64,000 nt of DNA from Micromonospora sp. WMMD1128 (GTDB taxonomy: Bacteria; Actinomycetota; Actinomycetes; Mycobacteriales; Micromonosporaceae). A program made the translations under genes and the position numbers. Position 1 is the first letter of the stretch. Every line of letters starts with the position of its first letter. Where the stretch lies: contig NZ_CP114902.1 in the NCBI RefSeq assembly GCF_027497235.1, positions 1,067,501-1,131,500 of the forward strand. Direction: 5' to 3'. Shown in pieces: positions 53,415 through 61,327 of the stretch. The notes under the pieces are model-generated. The model was not told the DNA's origin, made no database searches, and saw only the letters and a program-made list of their open reading frames with translations.

Positions 53415-53447
53415 GACGGGCGCCCGGCCAATGGCCGGGCGCCCGTC
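53415..53447 (+). terminator. Terminator after GlsB copy 2
   Basis: The same 15-bp arms as the terminator at 52871 (53415-53429 with 53433-53447), here with a 3-nt loop. Confidence 0.85.
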
Positions 53448-53551
53448 CGCGTACCCCCGCTTTGACCTGCCCGGACGGTGCCTCTGCCGGCCGGGCTTCC
53501 GGCTGCGATACCGTCGCCTCGGCCGGCCGCCGCGACCGCCCCCTGTTGTAA

Positions 53552-53564
53552 AGGAAATTTTCCT
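53552..53564. promoter_or_regulatory. AGGAAA-T-TTTCCT palindrome upstream of the sugar transporter
   Basis: Perfect 6-bp arms around one central base, 53 nt before the GTG of the binding-protein gene, in an AT-rich patch that stands out from its surroundings. It is a plausible operator for a sugar-responsive repressor (ROK or GntR type); no regulator gene is nearby. Confidence 0.4.
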
Positions 53565-53617
53565 ACTAAGGTGCGGCGCAGAAGGTTAGTGCCAAACGGC
53601 CCTGAGGGAGATATGGC

Positions 53618-54910
53618 GTGAACAGGTGGAAGCGGCTGGCCCCGGTCACCGCCATCGTGGCGTCGGCCGCGCTGGCGCTGACCGGATGCGGTGGCTCCGG
53701 CGACGACGACGAGGCCGGCGACACCAGCAAGCTGACGGTCTGGATGATGGGCGAGGGCGGCGACGCCCAGACCGCGTTCCTCGACACGGTCGAGACGGAG
53801 TTCAAGAAGAAGCACCCCGAGACCGACGTCGTGGTGCAGTACATTCCCTGGCTCGAGGCGCCGAAGAAGTTCCAGGCCGCGCTCGCCGGGGGAGAAGGCC
53901 CCGACGTCACCGAACTGGGCAACACCGAGACCCAGGGCTGGGCGGCACAGGAAGCCCTCGCCGACGTCACCGACAAGCTCGACGGCTGGTCCGAGGGCAA
54001 GGACATCCTGCCCGACCTGGTCAAGAACGCCCAGCTCGACGGCAAGCAGTACGGGGTGCCGTGGTACGCCGGCGTGCGCGCCGTCTACTACCGCACCGAC
54101 TGGTTCGCCGAGGCCGGCGTGAAGCCGCCGACGAACTGGGACGAGATGGTCGCCGCCGCGAAGGCCGTCCAGGCCAAGAAGCCCGGCACCTACGGCATCG
54201 CCCTGCCCGGCAACTCCGAGCTGCCGTTCTACTCCTTCCTCTGGGGCGCCGGCGGTGAGATCGCCACCAGGGACGGTGACACCTGGAAGTCCGGCTACAC
54301 CACGCCCGAGGCACAGCGGGCGGTGAAGTTCTGGACCGACCTGGTGACCGTGCACAAGGTCGCCCCGCCGGCCGCCGCCGGCTGGAACGAGGTCGACGCC
54401 CGTACCCAGTTCGCCACCGGCAAGGCCGCCATGGCGTTCGCCGGCAGCTGGCAGGGCGGCGCGATGAAGGAGGCCAACCCGGACATCGAGAAGGTCTGGG
54501 GCACCTTCCCGATCCCCGGCCCGGACGGCCGGGCCGCCCCGGCGTTCGCCGGCGGCTCCGACATCGCCATCTGGAAGGACAGCGAGCGGCAGTCCCTGGC
54601 GTGGGACTACATGACCGTGCTGCTGGCCAAGCAGAAGGACAAGGAGTTCGCCGACAGCCTGGGCTTCTTCCCGGTCTACCAGGACCTGCTCAACGGCGGC
54701 AGCTACGCCGACGACAAGGTCATGGCCGCGTTCGCCACCGCCATGCAGAACACCAAGCTGACCCCGCTCACCCCGAAGTGGGTCGAGGTCAGCCGGACCA
54801 AGACGGTGACCCAGGCGATGAACAGCTCGGTCATGAAGGGCCAGAAGACGGTCGAGAAGGCAACCGCCGACGCGGCCACCGAGATGGAAAGCATCTTGAA
54901 CAGCAAGTGA
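53618..54910 (+). CDS. Extracellular sugar-binding lipoprotein of an ABC transporter
   Basis: Predicted 430 aa. The lipobox is LTGC at C24 after a hydrophobic signal. The mature part has the MalE-type fold (KLTVWMMGEGGDAQTAF, PGDVTELGNTETQGWAAQ-like segment, VPWYAGVRAVYYRTDWFAEAG, and FAGGSDIAIWKDSERQSLAWDYM). The GTG start follows GGGAGATAT. It captures a sugar outside the cell for the permeases that follow; layout and similarity suggest an oligosaccharide such as a chito- or cello-oligosaccharide, but this is not certain. The stop overlaps the next start (GTGA). Confidence 0.92.
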   Translation: MNRWKRLAPVTAIVASAALALTGCGGSGDDDEAGDTSKLTVWMMGEGGDAQTAFLDTVETEFKKKHPETDVVVQYIPWLEAPKKFQAALAGGEGPDVTELGNTETQGWAAQEALADVTDKLDGWSEGKDILPDLVKNAQLDGKQYGVPWYAGVRAVYYRTDWFAEAGVKPPTNWDEMVAAAKAVQAKKPGTYGIALPGNSELPFYSFLWGAGGEIATRDGDTWKSGYTTPEAQRAVKFWTDLVTVHKVAPPAAAGWNEVDARTQFATGKAAMAFAGSWQGGAMKEANPDIEKVWGTFPIPGPDGRAAPAFAGGSDIAIWKDSERQSLAWDYMTVLLAKQKDKEFADSLGFFPVYQDLLNGGSYADDKVMAAFATAMQNTKLTPLTPKWVEVSRTKTVTQAMNSSVMKGQKTVEKATADAATEMESILNSK

Positions 54911-55893
54911 GCTTACTGACGAAGAGCACCGACGAGGCCGCCGCGCGGGACACCCCCGCGCGGCGGCGCCGCCGGCCGGACAAACTCCCGTACCTGCTGC
55001 TCCTGCCCTGCCTGGCGATCATCGCCGTGCTCCTGCTCTGGCCGCTCGGCCAGGTCGTGGCGATGTCCTTCTTCAAACTGGACAACGTCCGCCAGCTCCG
55101 CGGGGACCGCGAGTGGCCGTGGGTCGGCCTGGCCAACTACGCGCAGATCCTCGGCGACCCGTTCTTCCGTACGGTGCTGCGCAACACCGTGCTCTTCGCG
55201 GTCGCCAACGTGGCGCTCACCATGGTCCTCGGCACGCTCGTCGGTCTGCTGCTCAACCGGCTGGGCCGGAAGATGGCCACGTTCGTGGCGAGCTGCGTGA
55301 TGCTCGCCTGGGCCACCCCGGCGCTCACCGGCACCATCGTCTGGAAGTGGATCTTCGACGATACGAGCGGCCTGGTCACCTGGCTGTTCAACAAGCTCCC
55401 GGACGGGCTCTCCACGACGGTGTTCGGGCGCAGCGACTGGACCGGGTACGGCTGGTTCAACGACCCGCTGCTCTTCTTCGGCATCCTGACGCTCGTGGTG
55501 GTCTGGCACTCGTTCCCGTTCATCGCGGTGAGCGTGCTGGCCGGGCTCAAGAGCGTGCCGAGCGAGTTGCAGGAGGCGGCCCGCGTCGACGGCGCCGGGC
55601 CGTGGCGGGTCTTCTGGTCCGTCACCTTCCCGATCCTGCGGCCCGTCTTCGGCATCCTCGTGGTGCTCTCCACGATCTGGGACTTCAAGGTCTTCACCCA
55701 GCAGTTCGTGCTGGCCGGCGGCACCCAGGACCGGTCGACGTTCATGCTGTCGATCTACTCGTACGCGGAAGCGTTCTCGCCGCCGCCCAAGTACGGCCTC
55801 GGCTCCGCGATCGCCGTTATCCTCACCGTCATCCTGCTCGTGGTGACCTCCCTGTACGTCCGCATGGTGCTCCGGCAGGAGGACGAGTCGTGA
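54907..55893 (+). CDS. Sugar ABC transporter permease (MalF-like)
   Basis: Predicted 328 aa with six or so transmembrane helices and the EAA loop ELQEAARVDGAGPWRVFWSVTFPIL that contacts the ATPase. GTG 54907 overlaps the binding-protein stop (GTGA). The N-terminus is a basic cytoplasmic stretch of 25 residues (ARRRRRPDK). It pairs with the MalG-like gene at 55890, whose start overlaps this stop. No ATPase gene is present; such transporters in actinobacteria use a shared ATPase (MsiK type) encoded elsewhere. Confidence 0.92.
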   Translation: MSLLTKSTDEAAARDTPARRRRRPDKLPYLLLLPCLAIIAVLLLWPLGQVVAMSFFKLDNVRQLRGDREWPWVGLANYAQILGDPFFRTVLRNTVLFAVANVALTMVLGTLVGLLLNRLGRKMATFVASCVMLAWATPALTGTIVWKWIFDDTSGLVTWLFNKLPDGLSTTVFGRSDWTGYGWFNDPLLFFGILTLVVVWHSFPFIAVSVLAGLKSVPSELQEAARVDGAGPWRVFWSVTFPILRPVFGILVVLSTIWDFKVFTQQFVLAGGTQDRSTFMLSIYSYAEAFSPPPKYGLGSAIAVILTVILLVVTSLYVRMVLRQEDES

Positions 55894-56720
55894 AGAAGCT
55901 CGCGCTCAACGGGGCCGGCCTGCTGGTCGCCCTGTTCGCCGCGTTCCCCGTCTACTGGATGATCGCGACCTCGCTCAAGCCCAACCGGGAGATCTTCTCC
56001 GCCACGCCCCGCCCGGTGCCGGCGAAGCCCACCCTGGAGCACTACCGGGAGATCCTCGGCGGCAACCTGATCCCCGGCGTGACGTTCCTCGACTTCTTCC
56101 TCAACAGCGTCCTCGTCGCGGTGGCCACCGTGCTGCTGAGCGGGCTGGTCGCGCTGCTCGCCGCCACCGCGGTCGCCCGGTTCCGGTTCACACTGCGCAC
56201 CAGCTTCCTGATCCTGCTGCTGGTGGTGCAGATGATCCCGCTGGAGGCGCTGGTCATCCCGCTGTTCCTGATGATCCAGCGGCTCGGCCTCTACAACACG
56301 CTGCCCAGCCTCATCCTCACGTACCTCGGCTTCTCGCTGCCGTTCGCGGTCTGGATGCTGCGCGGCTTCGTCGCGGCGGTGCCGAAGGAACTGGAGGAGG
56401 CGGCGGCGATCGACGGCGCCAGCCGGGCGCAGACCTTCCGCAAGGTGCTCTTCCCGCTCGTCGCGCCCGGTCTGGTGGCCACCAGCATCTTCTCCTTCAT
56501 CACCGCCTGGAACGAGTTGATCTTCGCGTTGACCTTCATCAACGACCAGCAGAAGTACACGCTGCCGGTGGCGATGACGTTCTTCTTCGGCCGGGACGAC
56601 ACCGCCTGGGGCTCGGTGATGGCCGCGTCCACCCTGTTCACCCTGCCGGTCATCGTCTTCTTCCTGCTGGTCCAGCGCCGGATGGTCTCCGGGCTGGTCG
56701 CCGGCGCGGTGAAGGGCTGA
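55890..56720 (+). CDS. Sugar ABC transporter permease (MalG-like)
   Basis: Predicted 276 aa, six transmembrane helices, EAA loop ELEEAAAIDGASRAQTFRKVLFPL, and the C-terminal ITAWNELIFALTFINDQQKYTLPVAM typical of MalG-type partners. GTG 55890 overlaps the preceding stop (GTGA). It is the last gene of the operon; no glycosidase or regulator follows, and the MOSC gene starts 20 nt later with its own promoter. Confidence 0.92.
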   Translation: MKKLALNGAGLLVALFAAFPVYWMIATSLKPNREIFSATPRPVPAKPTLEHYREILGGNLIPGVTFLDFFLNSVLVAVATVLLSGLVALLAATAVARFRFTLRTSFLILLLVVQMIPLEALVIPLFLMIQRLGLYNTLPSLILTYLGFSLPFAVWMLRGFVAAVPKELEEAAAIDGASRAQTFRKVLFPLVAPGLVATSIFSFITAWNELIFALTFINDQQKYTLPVAMTFFFGRDDTAWGSVMAASTLFTLPVIVFFLLVQRRMVSGLVAGAVKG

Positions 56721-56727
56721 GTGCACC

Positions 56728-56733
56728 TAGGGT
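56728..56733 (+). promoter_or_regulatory. -10 element of the MOSC gene, leaderless type
   Basis: TAGGGT ends 7 nt before ATG 56741. It lies 8 nt after the permease stop. Confidence 0.5.
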
Positions 56734-56740
56734 GGTCGCC

Positions 56741-57373
56741 ATGACGGGCAGGGTGGTGGCGGTGAACCTCGGCGAGATCACCGAGGCGGCGTGGGCCGGC
56801 GACGCGAGCGGTCGCAGCGGCATCGACAAGCGGCCCGCCGGTGGCCGGGTGGAGATCCGGCCCGGCGGGGTGACAGGCGACTTCATCGGCGAGCGGGCCC
56901 ACCACGGCGGCCCCGACCAGGCGGTCTACGCGTACGCCGAGGAGGACGCCGACTGGTGGGCCGGCGAGCTCGGTCGGCAGCTGCGGCCCGGCGTCTTCGG
57001 CGAGAACCTCACCACCTCGGCGGTCGACGTGACCGGCGCGGTGGTCGGCGAGCGCTGGGCAGTCGGCTCCGCGCTGCTCCAGGTGACCAAGCCGCGCACC
57101 CCGTGCCGCACCTTCGCCGGCTTCTGGGGCGTACCCGATCTGATCAAGCGCTTCACCGCGCGCGGCGCGCCGGGGGCCTACCTGCGGGTGCTGCGTCCCG
57201 GCGACGTCGGCACCGGCGACCCGGTCGAGGTGGTCGACCGGCCGGCCCACGGGGTGACCGTCGGCGAGGTGTTCCGGGCCGTCACGCTGGAGCCGGCGCT
57301 GCTGCCCCGGCTGCTCGACGTGCCGGAGCTGCCCGGGTCGCTGCGGGAGAAGGCCCGCCGCCGCCTCGGCTGA
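56741..57373 (+). CDS. MOSC domain protein
   Basis: Predicted 210 aa. The MOSC fold, found at the C-terminus of molybdenum cofactor sulfurases, is seen as VTGDFIGERAHHGGPDQAVYAYAEEDADWWAGEL, PGVFGENLTT, and TKPRTPCRTFAGFWG with the conserved cysteine. YiiM-type proteins of this size detoxify base analogues through a molybdenum centre; the role here is inferred. ATG 56741 is chosen from the TAGGGT element; the in-frame GTG at 56732 overlaps that element. Confidence 0.92.
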   Translation: MTGRVVAVNLGEITEAAWAGDASGRSGIDKRPAGGRVEIRPGGVTGDFIGERAHHGGPDQAVYAYAEEDADWWAGELGRQLRPGVFGENLTTSAVDVTGAVVGERWAVGSALLQVTKPRTPCRTFAGFWGVPDLIKRFTARGAPGAYLRVLRPGDVGTGDPVEVVDRPAHGVTVGEVFRAVTLEPALLPRLLDVPELPGSLREKARRRLG

Positions 57374-57401
57374 CGGGTTGCGGTCTCGGCTGGCGGCCCG
57401 G

Positions 57402-58262
57402 TCAGGGCGCGGCGAAGACCTCGGCCAACACCTGCGTCGCCGGGTCGCCCTTCACCCGGGTCCAGGTGCCCTGCTCGGCCGTCCACTCCAGGTTGGCGAA
57501 GCGGACCCGTTTCACGCCCCGGTCGTCGGCGTGCGAGACCAGCCAGTGCGCGTACCGCCAGCCGTTGCGATTGTCGCTGGCCGGCACCGTGAGCCCGGTC
57601 AGGTCGGACCCGGCGGTCAACCCGGGCAGCCCCCAGTCGAGGGCCAGGCCCTCCAGCACCGCGCTGGCCGCGGCCGGTCCGCGCATCGTCGGCGTCGGCC
57701 CGACCGTGCAGGCCACCGCGCCGGTCGCCGGGCCGAGCAACGCGCGGGTGAGGACCTCCGACTCGTCCGCCCACTTCTGGTACGCCTCGGGGTAGGCCGA
57801 CCGCTGCACCCGCTGGGCGGCCTCGGTGATCCGCATCCGTTCCCAACCCTTGATCTTCTTCAGCGCGGCATAGAACTTCTTCGCCGCGTAGCGCGGGTCC
57901 TGGATCTCCTCCGGCGTGCCCCAGCCCTGGCTCGGGCGCTGCTGGAACAGGCCGAGCGAGTCCCGGTCGCCGTGCGCGATGTTGCGCAGGTGTGACTCCT
58001 GGTAGGCGGTGGCGAGCGCCACCACGACCGCCCGCTCGGGCATCCGACGCTGCACGCCGATGGCGGCGATGGTGGCCGCGTTGGCCATCTGGTCCGCGCC
58101 GAGCACCACCTCGCCGTCGGCCTGCACGGTGCAGGTCCGGCTGGCGGTCGGCAGTCGCAGGTGATGACCGAACTGCTTGGTCACGAACCAGACCGCGAGC
58201 AGGGCCAGCACGCACACGGCCACCCCGGCTGCCATGATCGGCACTCGCGTCCGCACCCGCAC
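57402..58262 (-). CDS. Membrane-anchored lysozyme-like protein of unknown function
   Basis: Predicted 286 aa. One N-terminal transmembrane helix at about residues 7-28, then an extracytoplasmic domain. The segment VVALATAYQE89SHLRNIAHGDRDSLGLFQQRPSQGWG resembles the catalytic Glu and beta-hairpin (GLFQxxxxQGWG) of lysozyme-like transglycosylases. Two cysteines before it and one later could form disulfides. Genes of this type are often annotated in actinobacteria only as hypothetical or heavy-metal-transporter-like proteins. Cell-wall cleavage is a hypothesis, not shown. ATG 58262 starts the hydrophobic segment. Confidence 0.72.
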   Translation of the reverse strand: MRVRTRVPIMAAGVAVCVLALLAVWFVTKQFGHHLRLPTASRTCTVQADGEVVLGADQMANAATIAAIGVQRRMPERAVVVALATAYQESHLRNIAHGDRDSLGLFQQRPSQGWGTPEEIQDPRYAAKKFYAALKKIKGWERMRITEAAQRVQRSAYPEAYQKWADESEVLTRALLGPATGAVACTVGPTPTMRGPAAASAVLEGLALDWGLPGLTAGSDLTGLTVPASDNRNGWRYAHWLVSHADDRGVKRVRFANLEWTAEQGTWTRVKGDPATQVLAEVFAAP

Positions 58263-58321
58263 CCCCTGCCCTTCCGGCCCCGCCCAGCGTACGTCGAGAT
58301 CGCCGCCGGCCCGGCGTGGCC

Positions 58322-58375
58322 GTTAAGCGGGGGCCCCGCCTATACCGGAGACGTTAAGCGGGGGCCCCTCCTTAC
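58322..58375. repeat. GGGGCCCC palindromic element, copy 6
   Basis: A 54-nt copy: GTTAAGC-GGGGGCCCC-GCCTATACCG-...-CGTTAAGC-GGGGGCCCC-TCCTTAC. Its end supplies the stop codon of the enoyl-CoA hydratase (TAA on the minus strand, 58372-58374). Confidence 0.85.
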
Positions 58376-59148
58376 ACCACCCAGGCGGCGGGGCGCTTCT
58401 CGCGGAGTGCCTGCACGCCCTCGCGGCCCTCGGGGGAGAGGAAGTAGCCGGTGGAGAGCGCCGACAACTCGGCGATCTCCACCCGCAGGTCGGTGGCGGA
58501 AGGGCGGCGCAGCAGCTCCTTCGCGCCGGCCAGCGCCCCCGGCGCGCCCCGCACCAGCGACGCGCGGTAGCGCTCGACGGCGGCGTCCAGCCCGTCCGCC
58601 GGCACCGCGGCGGTGACCAGGCCGATCTCGGCGGCCCGCCGGCCGTCGAACGTGTCGCCGGTCAGGTAGAGCTCGGCGGCGGCCCGGGGGCTCAGCCGGG
58701 GCAGCACGGTCGCCGAGATGACCGCCGGGATCACCCCGATCCGCACCTCGGTGAACGCGAACGTGGCCTCCTCGGCGCAGACCGCCAGGTCGGCGGCGGC
58801 GATCAGGCCCAGCCCACCGGCCCGCGCCGCCCCGGCCACCTTCGCCAGCACCGGCTTCGGGCACTCCCGCACGGCGACCAGCACGTCGCCGAGCATCCCG
58901 GCCGGCACGGTCCCGCTGGCGTACGCCGCGGCGGTCTCCTTCAGGTCGGCGCCGGAGCAGAAGACCGGACCGGTGTGGTCGAGCACGACCGCCCGGACCG
59001 CGTCGTCGGCGACCGCCGCGGCCAGCCCGGCCAGCAGCTCTGTCATCAGCGGGGTGGAGAGCGCGTTGCGGTTGTGCGGGCTGTCCAGGGTGAGCGTGGT
59101 CACGCCACGGGCCGTGGCGACCCGCACGAGAGCGTCCGGAGAGGTCAT
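58372..59148 (-). CDS. Enoyl-CoA hydratase/isomerase family protein
   Basis: Crotonase-fold enzyme acting on acyl-CoA substrates; 258 aa. The CoA-binding and oxyanion-hole segments are DHTGPVFCSGADLKE and GAARAGGLGLIAAADLAVCAEEATF. Of the two catalytic glutamates of true hydratases, the first is not obvious (the sequence is GAARAGG), while FTEVRIGVIPA holds one acid, so the reaction is uncertain. ATG 59148 is used; ATG 59169 would overlap the start of hemW. The stop codon is inside a GGGGCCCC element. Confidence 0.88.
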   Translation of the reverse strand: MTSPDALVRVATARGVTTLTLDSPHNRNALSTPLMTELLAGLAAAVADDAVRAVVLDHTGPVFCSGADLKETAAAYASGTVPAGMLGDVLVAVRECPKPVLAKVAGAARAGGLGLIAAADLAVCAEEATFAFTEVRIGVIPAVISATVLPRLSPRAAAELYLTGDTFDGRRAAEIGLVTAAVPADGLDAAVERYRASLVRGAPGALAGAKELLRRPSATDLRVEIAELSALSTGYFLSPEGREGVQALREKRPAAWVV

Positions 59149-59167
59149 GCCGGGCACACTAGTGGCC

Positions 59168-60391
59168 ATGCCCGGCGTCCTTCCAGAAGGCGAACCCGTC
59201 CCGCGCGACGGGTCGCTGCCCGCCGCCGCCCGCCGCGCCGTCGGCGCCCGCGGTTTCGGCGTGTACGTGCACGTCCCGTTCTGCGCCAGCCGGTGCGGTT
59301 ACTGCGACTTCAACACGTACACCGCCGCCGAGCTGGGCGGCGGGGCGAGCCGGGAAACGTACGCCGACAGCGTGCTGGCCGAGCTGGCGCTCGCCGCCCG
59401 GGTGCTTGGTGACGCCCCGCCGCCGCGGGTGGACACCGTCTTCGTCGGCGGCGGCACCCCCACTCTGCTGCCCGCCGACGACCTGGCCCGGATCCTCGAC
59501 GGCATCGACCGCACCTGGGGGCTGGCCGCCGACGCCGAGGTGACCACCGAGGCCAACCCCGAGTCGGTCACCCCGGAGTCGCTGAAGACGCTGCGGGCGG
59601 CCGGCTACACCCGGATCTCGCTCGGCATGCAGTCCGCCGCGCCGGGCGTGCTGGCGGTGCTCGACCGGCGGCACAGCGCGGGCCGGGCCACCGCCGCCGC
59701 GGCGGAGGCACGCGACGCCGGGTTCGACCACGTGAACCTGGACCTGATCTACGGCACGCCGGGGGAGACGGCGGACGACTTCGCCGCCTCGCTGGCCCGG
59801 GTGGTGGAGGCGGGGGTGGACCACGTCAGCGCGTACGCCCTGATCGTGGAGGACGGCACCCGGCTGGCCGCGCGGATGCGTCGCGGCGAGCTGCCGTACC
59901 CCTCCGACGACGTGGCGGCGGACCGTTACCTGGCGGCGGAGACGGCGCTGCGCGCGGCCGGCTTCTCCTGGTACGAGGTGTCCAACTGGGCCCGCTCGGC
60001 GGCCGGGGCGTGCCGGCACAACCTGCTCTACTGGACCGGCGCCGACTGGTGGGGCCTGGGCCCGGGGGCGCACAGCCACGTCGGCGGGGTGCGCTGGTGG
60101 AACGTCAAGCACCCGAGCGCGTACGCGGCGCGGCTGGCCGACGGCGTGTCGCCGGCGCTGGCCCGGGAGCGGCTCACCGCCGAGGAGCAGCACATGGAGG
60201 ACGTGATGCTGCGGCTGCGGCTCGCCTCGGGGCTGCCGCTCGACGTGCTGGACGAGACCGGCCGGGCGGGCGCGGAGCGGGCCCGGGCCGGCGGGTTGCT
60301 CGACGCCGAGGCGTACGCCGGGGGCCGGGCCGTGCTCACCCTGCGGGGCCGGCTGCTCGCCGACGCGGTCGTCCGCGACCTGCTGCCCTGA
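59168..60391 (+). CDS. hemW: Radical SAM heme chaperone HemW
   Basis: Coproporphyrinogen-III-oxidase-like radical SAM protein that carries heme to target enzymes; it is not itself the oxidase. At 407 aa, the cluster motif CASRCGYCDF is near residues 40-49, followed by FVGGGTPTLL, TTEANPESVTPE and LGLGPGAHSHV-like C-terminal regions (the sequence reads WGLGPGAHSHVGG). ATG 59168 is divergent from the enoyl-CoA hydratase; only 19 nt lie between the starts. A hairpin shared with the DUF4870 gene follows the stop. Confidence 0.94.
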   Translation: MPGVLPEGEPVPRDGSLPAAARRAVGARGFGVYVHVPFCASRCGYCDFNTYTAAELGGGASRETYADSVLAELALAARVLGDAPPPRVDTVFVGGGTPTLLPADDLARILDGIDRTWGLAADAEVTTEANPESVTPESLKTLRAAGYTRISLGMQSAAPGVLAVLDRRHSAGRATAAAAEARDAGFDHVNLDLIYGTPGETADDFAASLARVVEAGVDHVSAYALIVEDGTRLAARMRRGELPYPSDDVAADRYLAAETALRAAGFSWYEVSNWARSAAGACRHNLLYWTGADWWGLGPGAHSHVGGVRWWNVKHPSAYAARLADGVSPALARERLTAEEQHMEDVMLRLRLASGLPLDVLDETGRAGAERARAGGLLDAEAYAGGRAVLTLRGRLLADAVVRDLLP

Positions 60392-60397
60392 CCGGAG

Positions 60398-60428
60398 CCG
60401 GCCGGTCCCGCCGCGCGGGACCGGCCGG
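60398..60428. terminator. Bidirectional terminator between hemW and the DUF4870 gene
   Basis: A perfect 13-bp stem (60398-60410 with 60416-60428) and a 5-nt loop, between convergent genes ending at 60391 and 60435. Confidence 0.8.
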
Positions 60429-60434
60429 AGCGGG

Positions 60435-61118
60435 TCACTTGATCAGGCTGGCCGACATCGGATAGCGGTAGAGCTGGCCCTCGTTGGCCTTCACCCCGGC
60501 CAGGATGCCGAAGATGATGCCGACGATCATGGCGCCGAAGCCGATCACCAGGCCGATCAGGATGCAGGTGAGGATCCAGCCGACGAGCGCGATGACCGAC
60601 CAGATGAGCTGGAAGTTGAGCGCGGCGACCGCGTGCGCCCGGACGGTCGGGGACTGGTTGCCCCGTGCCAGCAGGGCCACCAGCGGCGCGACCCAGCCCA
60701 GTACGCCGCCGCCGATCAGCATCCCGGCCGCGCCACCGAAGTGCGCCACCAGGGCCCAGGTCTTGTCGTCGTTGTTGGCGTAGCCGGCCGGCGGCCCGTA
60801 CGCGCCGCCGCCGGGGTAACCGGCGCCGGGCGGGCCGTAACCGGGCGCGCCGCCACCCGGCGGGGGATAGCCACCCGGCGGCGGGTAACCCCCGGGCGGC
60901 GGATAGCCACCCGGCGGGGGATAGCCGCCGGCCGGAGGTTGGCCGCCCGGGGGCGGATAGTCACCGGGCGGGGGATAGCCGCCCCCGCCCGGTGCCCCGG
61001 ACAGTGGTGCGGTGGGGGGCTCGTCGGCCGGCGACGAGCCGTAGGGCGCCGACGGCGGGGTCGGGTCGGGCTGGGGGCCGGGGTCCCCCGCTCCGGGCGG
61101 GCGAGGAGGTTCAGTCAT
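60435..61118 (-). CDS. DUF4870 domain membrane protein with proline-rich N-terminus
   Basis: Predicted 227 aa. Residues 1-110 are Pro/Gly/Tyr-rich and include seven copies of a YPPPGG-type hexapeptide encoded by an 18-bp DNA repeat. The C-terminal part is DUF4870: WALVAHFGGAAGMLIGGGVLGWVAPLVALLARG, HAVAALNFQLIWSVIALVGW, and a last helix. ATG 61118 follows GCGAGGAGGTTCA, an excellent site; the reading further upstream is rejected. Function is unknown. Confidence 0.9.
   Translation of the reverse strand: MTEPPRPPGAGDPGPQPDPTPPSAPYGSSPADEPPTAPLSGAPGGGGYPPPGDYPPPGGQPPAGGYPPPGGYPPPGGYPPPGGYPPPGGGAPGYGPPGAGYPGGGAYGPPAGYANNDDKTWALVAHFGGAAGMLIGGGVLGWVAPLVALLARGNQSPTVRAHAVAALNFQLIWSVIALVGWILTCILIGLVIGFGAMIVGIIFGILAGVKANEGQLYRYPMSASLIK
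60853..60978 (-). repeat. 18-bp tandem repeat, seven units, in the DUF4870 gene
   Basis: Seven consecutive 18-bp units (60853, 60871, 60889, 60907, 60925, 60943, 60961), consensus CCACCCGGCGGGGGATAG on the plus strand, encoding YPPPGG on the minus strand. Units 1 and 4 are identical; unit 5 is the most divergent (QPPAGG). The length is a multiple of three, so the frame is kept if copies are gained or lost. Confidence 0.85.
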
Positions 61119-61246
61119 GCACGTCACCGTAGGTCCCACGGGCAAGCGACACCAGTGCTGCCCGGACCCGTGGCGGCGGAATGTGCGGCAGGCCGCACCC
61201 GAGGTCCGTCGGGCGATCATCGCGTCGGTGGGACTGCCGACGTAGA

Positions 61247-61273
61247 CTGGCACTCGCTACAGTCGAGTGCCAG
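61247..61273 (+). promoter_or_regulatory. CIRCE operator and hrcA promoter
   Basis: A perfect 9-N9-9 inverted repeat: CTGGCACTC (61247-61255), 9 nt, GAGTGCCAG (61265-61273). The consensus is TTAGCACTC-N9-GAGTGCTAA, so this is CIRCE with outer-base changes. TAGACT (61242-61247), a -10-like hexamer, overlaps its left end. HrcA binding would therefore block initiation and make hrcA autoregulated. Confidence 0.9.
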
Positions 61274-61327
61274 CCGCCCGGCGGATGCCGCGCGTGGTCC
61301 GGCCGAGGTGCGTCAGGAGGTGGGGAG

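Noticed and set aside
59148..59169. ATG 59169 as the enoyl-CoA hydratase start
   Set aside because: It would overlap the hemW start on the other strand and adds seven residues without family similarity; ATG 59148 is sufficient.
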